DNA of 64,000 nucleotides. Source: Acidobacteriota bacterium. Lineage in GTDB: Bacteria; Acidobacteriota; Terriglobia; Bryobacterales; Bryobacteraceae. The stretch covers positions 1 to 64,000 of the forward strand of contig JAFKEE010000023.1 of NCBI GenBank assembly GCA_017307505.1, given 5' to 3'. This document shows positions 58,984 to 64,000 of the stretch, in pieces (position 1 is the stretch's first letter; each line of letters begins with the position of its first letter). The translations under genes and the position numbers were made by a program. Under the pieces are notes generated by a model. It was not told the DNA's origin. It saw only the letters and a list, made by a program, of their open reading frames with translations, and ran no database searches.

Positions 58984-59669
58984 CGCGGGTGTCTCCGTTC
59001 TTGTTTGGTGCGGCCCGTTCAGACAGTAGCTCGATGCGCCCATCCGCATACAGCAGCGTGAGCCGCTGTGAAAAGCGCTCCTTCTCGCGAACGACGGTCG
59101 TATCGGGGCGCTCACCCTCTTCCTCGATCCGGTCCACGACCTTGACGCTCTCCCAGTAGGCAACGTGCCGGTCCCCAGCCGATCCGAAGACGCCGTTCAG
59201 TAACCCGCTCGTGCAGAGCAAGCCGACGTGCCCCTTGTGCAGCGGGGTCAGTGGCCGCCCGGAGAACTCGGTCTTCGGCGTGTGCGTGATGCGCTGAGCC
59301 TGCCGCCACACCGGCGAGTTATCGAGAAGGTCTTCGATGAGATCGAGGGGCAACCCGCGGTATTCCAGTCGCGCCGGCGGCGCGGGAGGGACGGTATACT
59401 GCCGGTCCGGTTCATCCGGAAGCTGCGGGATTGCGTCGTACGACCGGGTGAGTTGCTGGAGTTTCCAGTTGCCTTCGTTGACCGCTCGGTCGGTCATCCG
59501 CTCCCGCTCCGGGCGTGATCGGCGCACACCGAAGAGCACGACCTGCTTGTAAGTGATCGATTCCGGCGCGGTCAGCCGGTAGACCGCCTTGTCGCGAAAC
59601 TGAGTTGTGAGCGTGGCATGGCAATCATAGACGCGGTCGGAGGGCACAACAAAGGCGAGTACGCCGCCC

Positions 59670-59679
59670 GGCTTCAGCC
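59670..59679. repeat. Target site duplication, left
   Basis: GGCTTCAGCC, identical to 61195-61204. Confidence 0.9.
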
Positions 59680-61194
59680 CAATGCCGCATAGTTTTTGGG
59701 CGGCCGCTGACACAATATGGCAGAGAGTTGTTTTAACTCGTCTCGGATGGCGGTATCCTGGGTAACGTCGTGACCAACACTCTCTCTCCCTCCTAAGAAC
59801 TTCGTGGAGGCCTTTGAAAGAGGCGTTCTCTCCCACTTCCAGCAGTTGTTGCCAGCTCATTTCGTGGAGCAGGCCTATGCCGACGCCGGTCTCCGGCATC
59901 ACAACTCCTTGTACGCACCTGTGGTCGTATTGTGGCTGCTGGTGCTGCAGCGGATCGAGGGAGGGGCTCCCTTGGGAGCGGCTGTTTTGGAAATGCTGCG
60001 TGGTCTGCCGACGGAATTCTGGCCTCGCCCCTGCAAACGAATGCGTGACTGGCGACAGCATGGCAAAGCGCCGTCCAGTCATACCGGCGCCTATAATCAG
60101 GCTCGGCAGGCACTGCCGCTGGCGGTGGTGCAGAAATGCTGTGACCGTATCTTTCAGGAGCTGATTTCTCAGTTGAAGCCCTCGTCGAGCGGATCGTCGC
60201 GGCGAGCCTTTCTGATTGACGGATCGTCAATGAGAATGGCTCATTCGCCCGAATTGTGCCGTCAGTATCCAGCCGGAACAAATCAACATGGCGGAGGGCA
60301 CTGGCCGGTACTGAAGATTGTGGTGGCTCATGATCTTTACACCGGATTGGCCATGCGTCCGGAGTGGGGACCGATGTATGGGCCCGGTGCAGTGAGTGAG
60401 CAACGGCTGTTAGAGTTGGCGATCGAACGCTTGCCGGCTGGAGCGATCGTGATAGGGGATTCCAATTTTGGTGTGTTCTCGGTGGGCTGGGCTGCCGCAC
60501 AGCGGCAGTATCCGGTACTGGTGAGGCTAACGGTTCCGCGCGCGCAAAGACTGGCCAGGGGCGCACTGCGCGACGGCACCGACCGACCAGTGGTGTGGAA
60601 GCCCAGTGCTTATGAACGGACGGCGCATCCTGAGTTGCCCCCGGATGCGGAGCTCGCAGGACGATTGATAGTGCGTCAGATGCAGCCGGGCAATGGCGGC
60701 AAGCCGTTTCTACTGGCGTTGTTCACGACCTTGCCTGACGCGCAGAAAGAAATTCTGGAACTGTACAGCCAGCGATGGAAGGTGGAAACGGATTTACGCA
60801 CGCTGAAGAGCAACTTGAAACTCGACCAATTCACGTGCCTCACTGCGGATATGGTGGCGAAGGAGATCGAGATGGCGATGGCGGCGTACAATCTCGTTCG
60901 CGCGGTCATATGCCAGGCGTCGGAGCAGAGCGGAGTTCCACCGCGCGGATACAGCTTTACGCAGGTGCAACGCATCGTGCAAACGTTCGGTCCGCTACTG
61001 GAGGCCGCCGAAGACGCGGGTGAGGCGAAGAAGGTCTTCGATCAGATGATGCGTTACATTCAGCAAGCCAAATTGCCGCTTCACCGTAAACGCCCAACAT
61101 ACCCCAGAGCGGTCTGGCAACGGGGCGCCTACTTCCCGAGTCGGCAGAGCAAGAAATGATCCCAATGGACCCGGCACAAAACTATGCGGCATTA
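59680..61194 (+). mobile_element. IS4-family-like insertion sequence, 1515 bp
   Basis: The ends are 17-bp terminal inverted repeats, CAATGCCGCATAGTTTT at 59680-59696 and, reversed, TAATGCCGCATAGTTTT at 61178-61194. The element is flanked by the 10-bp direct repeat GGCTTCAGCC (59670-59679 and 61195-61204). It carries one transposase gene. The intact ends and exact duplication show a recent jump. Confidence 0.92.
59804..61159 (+). CDS. IS4-family-like DDE transposase
   Basis: This 451-residue transposase starts at GTG 59804. The catalytic residues are visible as D in FLIDGSSMRM, D in IVIGDSNFGVF and E in YSQRWKVETDLRTLK, which fits the Y-x2-R-x3-E-x6-K signature of IS4 elements. The C-terminus is basic. 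No frameshift is seen, so the element should be active. Confidence 0.9.
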   Translation: MEAFERGVLSHFQQLLPAHFVEQAYADAGLRHHNSLYAPVVVLWLLVLQRIEGGAPLGAAVLEMLRGLPTEFWPRPCKRMRDWRQHGKAPSSHTGAYNQARQALPLAVVQKCCDRIFQELISQLKPSSSGSSRRAFLIDGSSMRMAHSPELCRQYPAGTNQHGGGHWPVLKIVVAHDLYTGLAMRPEWGPMYGPGAVSEQRLLELAIERLPAGAIVIGDSNFGVFSVGWAAAQRQYPVLVRLTVPRAQRLARGALRDGTDRPVVWKPSAYERTAHPELPPDAELAGRLIVRQMQPGNGGKPFLLALFTTLPDAQKEILELYSQRWKVETDLRTLKSNLKLDQFTCLTADMVAKEIEMAMAAYNLVRAVICQASEQSGVPPRGYSFTQVQRIVQTFGPLLEAAEDAGEAKKVFDQMMRYIQQAKLPLHRKRPTYPRAVWQRGAYFPSRQSKK

Positions 61195-61204
61195 GGCTTC
61201 AGCC
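61195..61204. repeat. Target site duplication, right
   Basis: GGCTTCAGCC, identical to 59670-59679. Confidence 0.9.
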
Positions 61205-61574
61205 ATCGCGCGACGTGCTCGAGGAACAGCCGCTCCATTCGTTTGTTCATGCCTTCGCCGACCTCGAAGTCGTACGGCGGATTCAGATAGACCAACGAGA
61301 GCGATTCCACCGGCGCGTGCGTGTCGAACGCGCTGCCCTGGATCACCTCGTCGAAGACGTCGTGAGCTTCCGCTGCCCGGTACGCGTCGAGTTCGATTCC
61401 GTAGGTCCGAACACTGCCGCCGGCCGTGAGCGCTTTGAGCGCCGCGCCTTTGCCACTGCAGGGGTCCAGGGCTTGGCACTGTTCCGCGGGGAACCTCACG
61501 AAACGCCTCATTCGCTGCGCCTCGGACTCAGGTAACGGGTAGTAACCGAGCTTCAGCCTGCCTCGGATTCGCAT

Positions 61575-62037
61575 CAATGCACCGCCTTGCCAAACACAAG
61601 TCTGCCTTCTTGGAAGTAACCGCCCGAGGGCTTTCTGGGCCAACTTCCGGATCGCCGATACGGGACTTGACGGCACATCAAGACGCCGTGACCACTGATG
61701 CACTTGGATCAGTGAGCAACTGCTGCAAAAGCAGGACTCCACGGAGCATTGACTTTCGAGCTACGAGTCGGTGTACAACAAGTGTGCGTGGCGCGCGAGT
61801 CCATCGGGGGAAAACGCGCCCGCTCCAGAACGGGTGCGCCGACGAGCCTAATCAATCAGCAAGAGCCAGTGCCGCGTCGTTTGCTCCGTCACATTGTGTT
61901 GTGCGCTTGCGGCTAGAATCGTACTTGAACACAAGTGGGTGCTTTTCTAGGCCCCAGTCCAGAACATCACGATGCAACAAACGGTTTCTGTCTCAACAAA
62001 GCGACGTCCGATCCAGCGGCGGGAAAGCTCCAAGTAA
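61575..62037. other. Intergenic stretch before the KAP NTPase
   Basis: No supported gene is present. Short hairpins are seen (for example ACTGAT...ATCAGT near 61700 and CCCGC...ACGGG near 61820). It should contain divergent promoters for the methyltransferase and the KAP gene. Confidence 0.5.
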
Positions 62038-64000
62038 ATGTGGTCAGACAACGAGGCAAAAGAGGACCTTCTGGGCTTTGAGTACCTTGCCGATGGCATC
62101 ATTTCCATAGTCAAGAACGAGAGCCTGTTGCCGGCCACGCTCGGAGTATTCGGTGACTGGGGTGGTGGAAAATCGACTCTGATCGAGATCGTCAAAAACC
62201 GGCTCACTACTCCGGAAGAAGAGGAAGCCGGAGTGGTCGTTCTGTCCTTCAATGGGTGGCTCTTCGAAGGATATGAAGGAGCCAAAACAGCCTTAATGGG
62301 GACGATCCTCGAGGAGCTGCTGGAGCACAAGACGTTCGCCAAAAAGGCGACTGACGAGGGGAGGCGACTCCTGAAAAGCCTCATGCGCCGCGTGGACTGG
62401 ATGAAGGTCACCATGGGCATTGCGAAGCTCGCCGGTGCTGTATTCAGCCATGGCCAGTTGACGCCATTGTTACTGATGAGCGGCGGCACGGATCTCACGG
62501 TCGCCGCTAATGATGTTTATGAAAAAGCGAAGGAAATCGACCCCAAAGAACTTCTGAAGAAGGAAGAGAAGGCGGAGAAGAAGGACGAGCCGGAGACACG
62601 GAAGCAGATCCAGAATTTCCGGAAGGACTTCGAGAAGATGCTCAAGGAATCCAGCATCAAACGCCTCGTCATAATCATTGACGATCTCGACCGGTGCTCT
62701 CCGGACACAATCATTCCGACCCTTGAGGCCATCAAGCTGTTTCTGTTTGTGTCCAACACAGCCTTCATCATCGGCGCTGACGAGGAATTGGTGCGCTATG
62801 CAGTCCGCCGCCGGTTCCCGGAGCTTCCTGGAGATCGCCGCGAAGTCGGACGCGACTACCTGGAGAAGCTCATTCAGTTCCCGATCCGGATTCCCGCGCT
62901 TGGGCGCGCCGAAGTGGAGAGCTATTTGGGCCTCCTGTTCGTTACGGCCTGCGATTTGCTCACAGCGGAGCAGAAGGATGCTGTTCGTAAGGCGGCCAGG
63001 GAGACGGGGATAGAATCGCTGACAACCGCATCGTTTAACGTCTCCGTCGCGCGTGATCTATTGAAACCGTGTCCTCCGGAACTGGAGACGGATCTGAGCA
63101 TGGTGGAGCGCATTACGCCGCTGCTGGGCACCATCTTGAACGGAAATCCGAGACAGTGTAAGCGGTTCCTCAACACGCTGCTGCTGCGACTGGAGATGGC
63201 CCGCTCCAAGAAGATTACGCTTCAGCCGAAGATTCTCGCAAAACTGATGCTGCTGGAATATTTTCGTGCGGAATCCTTTGGACGCCTTGCCGAGATTCAG
63301 TTCGCACAGGACGGGACACCGGCAGAGCTTGGCCAGATGGAGAAGGCGGTCCGCCAGATGAGCCAGCCGCCGGAAGAGGTGGAAGAGGATCAGCCGGCTC
63401 CCGCGCTGGAAATCCAGAAGAAGCCGCCTGTTAAGAAACCCAAGCCGCCAGAAAAGATCGACCTTTCTTCCGAGTTCACCCTCTGGATATCTGACCCGCG
63501 GATTCGCGAATGGCTATCTGTGGAACCGGCGTTGGCAGGAGAGGACCTGAGACCGTACTTCTTTTTCTCGCGTGACAACCTCGGATTGCTGGGCACTGCA
63601 GGGCAGCGACTTAGTCTTGCAGCGCGGCGCGTCTTAGATAAGATCAAGAGCGCCTGCGAAGCTGTCCGGGTTGCTGGCCTGAAGGAGTTAAAGGCCCTCG
63701 GGGAGGCCGATGCGAACGCGGTATTTGAAGCGCTCATAGAGCGGGCGAAGCGCGAGGAAGATCTCGGTTCCGAGAACGCATCGCTTAAGCCGATGATCGA
63801 TGCCGCGCAGGAGCGGCCGGTACTCCTGCCGCAGCTCATCGTCGCAGTCAAGAGCCTGCCGGAGAAGGTGCTTCCCGTCTGGGTGACCGTGAATGTCCTG
63901 AACGCCTGCAAGGGACATGCAGAGGCCGAGAAGGCGTTTCAGGAAATACTAACCTCCTGGTCAAAAAGCACCGCCAATCCATTACTCGCGAACGCTGCCA
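62038..64000 (+). CDS. KAP-family P-loop NTPase (possible QatA), cut by the window end
   Basis: The frame from ATG 62038 stays open to the end of the window (654 residues visible). It begins MWSDNEAKEDLLGFEYLADGI, then Walker A GDWGGGKS (residues 39-46), a hydrophobic insert at about 122-149 and a charged stretch (KEEKAEKKDEPE). Walker B LVIIIDDLDRCSP lies at about 210-222, followed by LEAIKLFLF, FIIGADEELVRYAV and LEKLIQFPIRIPAL. These are KAP hallmarks: a membrane-inserted segment between the Walker motifs and DDLDRC. QatA of the QatABCD antiphage system is a KAP NTPase of similar size and start. Whether QatB, QatC and QatD follow is beyond the window. Confidence 0.85.
   Translation, partial: MWSDNEAKEDLLGFEYLADGIISIVKNESLLPATLGVFGDWGGGKSTLIEIVKNRLTTPEEEEAGVVVLSFNGWLFEGYEGAKTALMGTILEELLEHKTFAKKATDEGRRLLKSLMRRVDWMKVTMGIAKLAGAVFSHGQLTPLLLMSGGTDLTVAANDVYEKAKEIDPKELLKKEEKAEKKDEPETRKQIQNFRKDFEKMLKESSIKRLVIIIDDLDRCSPDTIIPTLEAIKLFLFVSNTAFIIGADEELVRYAVRRRFPELPGDRREVGRDYLEKLIQFPIRIPALGRAEVESYLGLLFVTACDLLTAEQKDAVRKAARETGIESLTTASFNVSVARDLLKPCPPELETDLSMVERITPLLGTILNGNPRQCKRFLNTLLLRLEMARSKKITLQPKILAKLMLLEYFRAESFGRLAEIQFAQDGTPAELGQMEKAVRQMSQPPEEVEEDQPAPALEIQKKPPVKKPKPPEKIDLSSEFTLWISDPRIREWLSVEPALAGEDLRPYFFFSRDNLGLLGTAGQRLSLAARRVLDKIKSACEAVRVAGLKELKALGEADANAVFEALIERAKREEDLGSENASLKPMIDAAQERPVLLPQLIVAVKSLPEKVLPVWVTVNVLNACKGHAEAEKAFQEILTSWSKSTANPLLANAA

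Larger units (their letters stand above)
58883..61574 (-). pseudogene. Element-type DNA methyltransferase (DUF6094-like) interrupted by an IS
   Basis: The 5' part (61574 to 61195) codes for MRIRGRLKLGYYPLPESEAQRM, the SAM motif DPCSGKGAALKAL and the catalytic NPPYDFE, ending in ARWLKP. The 3' part (59669 to 58883) resumes as GGVLAFVVPSDRVYD and runs to residue 388 with TPKTEFSGRPLTPLHKGHVGLLC. Removing the IS and one copy of the 10-bp duplication restores an unbroken frame of 1167 bp. The NPPY motif points to N6-adenine or N4-cytosine methylation. It was intact until the recent insertion. Confidence 0.85.

Noticed and set aside
58883-60082. 399-codon frame read as one protein
   Set aside because: Its first part is antisense to the IS transposase end; only the part below 59670 is the methyltransferase C-terminus.
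61577-62110. 177-codon plus-strand frame before the KAP gene
   Set aside because: It has no domain-like sequence and overlaps the start of the KAP NTPase in another frame.
1-64000. CRISPR arrays, tRNA and rRNA genes
   Set aside because: No regularly spaced repeats, cloverleaf-like tRNA sequence or rRNA segments were recognised on reading both strands; a covariance search was not possible.

Overview
The window looks like chromosomal DNA of an acidobacterium, probably of the Bryobacterales/Solibacter type. The GC content is about 60%. A VWA protein of the acidobacterial kind sits at 22.7-23.6 kb, several small secreted proteins resemble families I know mainly from Acidobacteriota, and many genes are joined by ATGA-type overlaps. 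The phylum is inferred from gene style, not from a marker gene. No rRNA, tRNA or CRISPR array was found.

Region 1 (0-21.2 kb) is a metal and redox island, mostly on the minus strand. It starts with a TolC-type gene cut short by foreign DNA. A secreted beta-barrel-like protein and a FecR-domain protein follow, then a CHASE2 sensor kinase with a sigma-54 response regulator, and a Met-rich multicopper oxidase. A DUF302/DUF2318 gene pair is present twice. There is also an HtrA-like protease and a Gly/Met-rich secreted protein. An operon of two thioredoxin-fold proteins, a DUF2318 protein, a MacB/FtsX-like permease and its ATPase resembles the Campylobacter p19-type iron operons. The last unit is a merR / thioredoxin-MerC fusion / small thioredoxin operon with a MerR-type promoter (19-bp spacer).

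Region 2 (21.3-29.3 kb) holds a restriction-endonuclease-like protein, the VWA protein, a HAMP protein with an RsbU/SpoIIE phosphatase, a second sensor kinase/sigma-54 regulator pair, and a lytic transglycosylase.

Region 3 (29.6-41.5 kb) is a Cus-type copper/silver export operon (TolC, CusB with a metal-binding domain, CusA). It is followed by a duplicated PH-like protein, two small proteins with His-rich tails, a cytochrome c, a Cu+ P-type ATPase with YHS and two metal-binding modules, a NosL-like protein and a small helical periplasmic protein.

Region 4 (41.5-45.9 kb) is a rearrangement scar with a broken nucleoside phosphorylase and a sulfide:quinone-type oxidoreductase lacking its N-terminus. 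One intact and one frameshifted DsrE gene and a J-domain-like protein follow.

Region 5 (45.8-64 kb) is a mobile-element backbone. It has a partial PRTRC cassette (ThiF, B, F, C, E), SSB, a radical-SAM/DUF2997/Ycf35/AAA+ module whose ATPase has its Walker motifs in reversed order, a CPBP protease, a Gp157-like protein, a SNF2-type helicase and a DUF1016 nuclease. A methyltransferase is interrupted by a 1515-bp IS4-like element with a 10-bp target duplication. A KAP NTPase runs off the right edge and may be QatA of a Qat defence system.

Across regions 1 and 3, several metal genes are preceded by sigma-54 (-24/-12) sequences. Three of these have the inverted repeat GGGCAC-N6-GTGCCC (or one mismatch) 61-75 bp upstream. 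This suggests a locally encoded two-component, sigma-54-dependent metal regulon.
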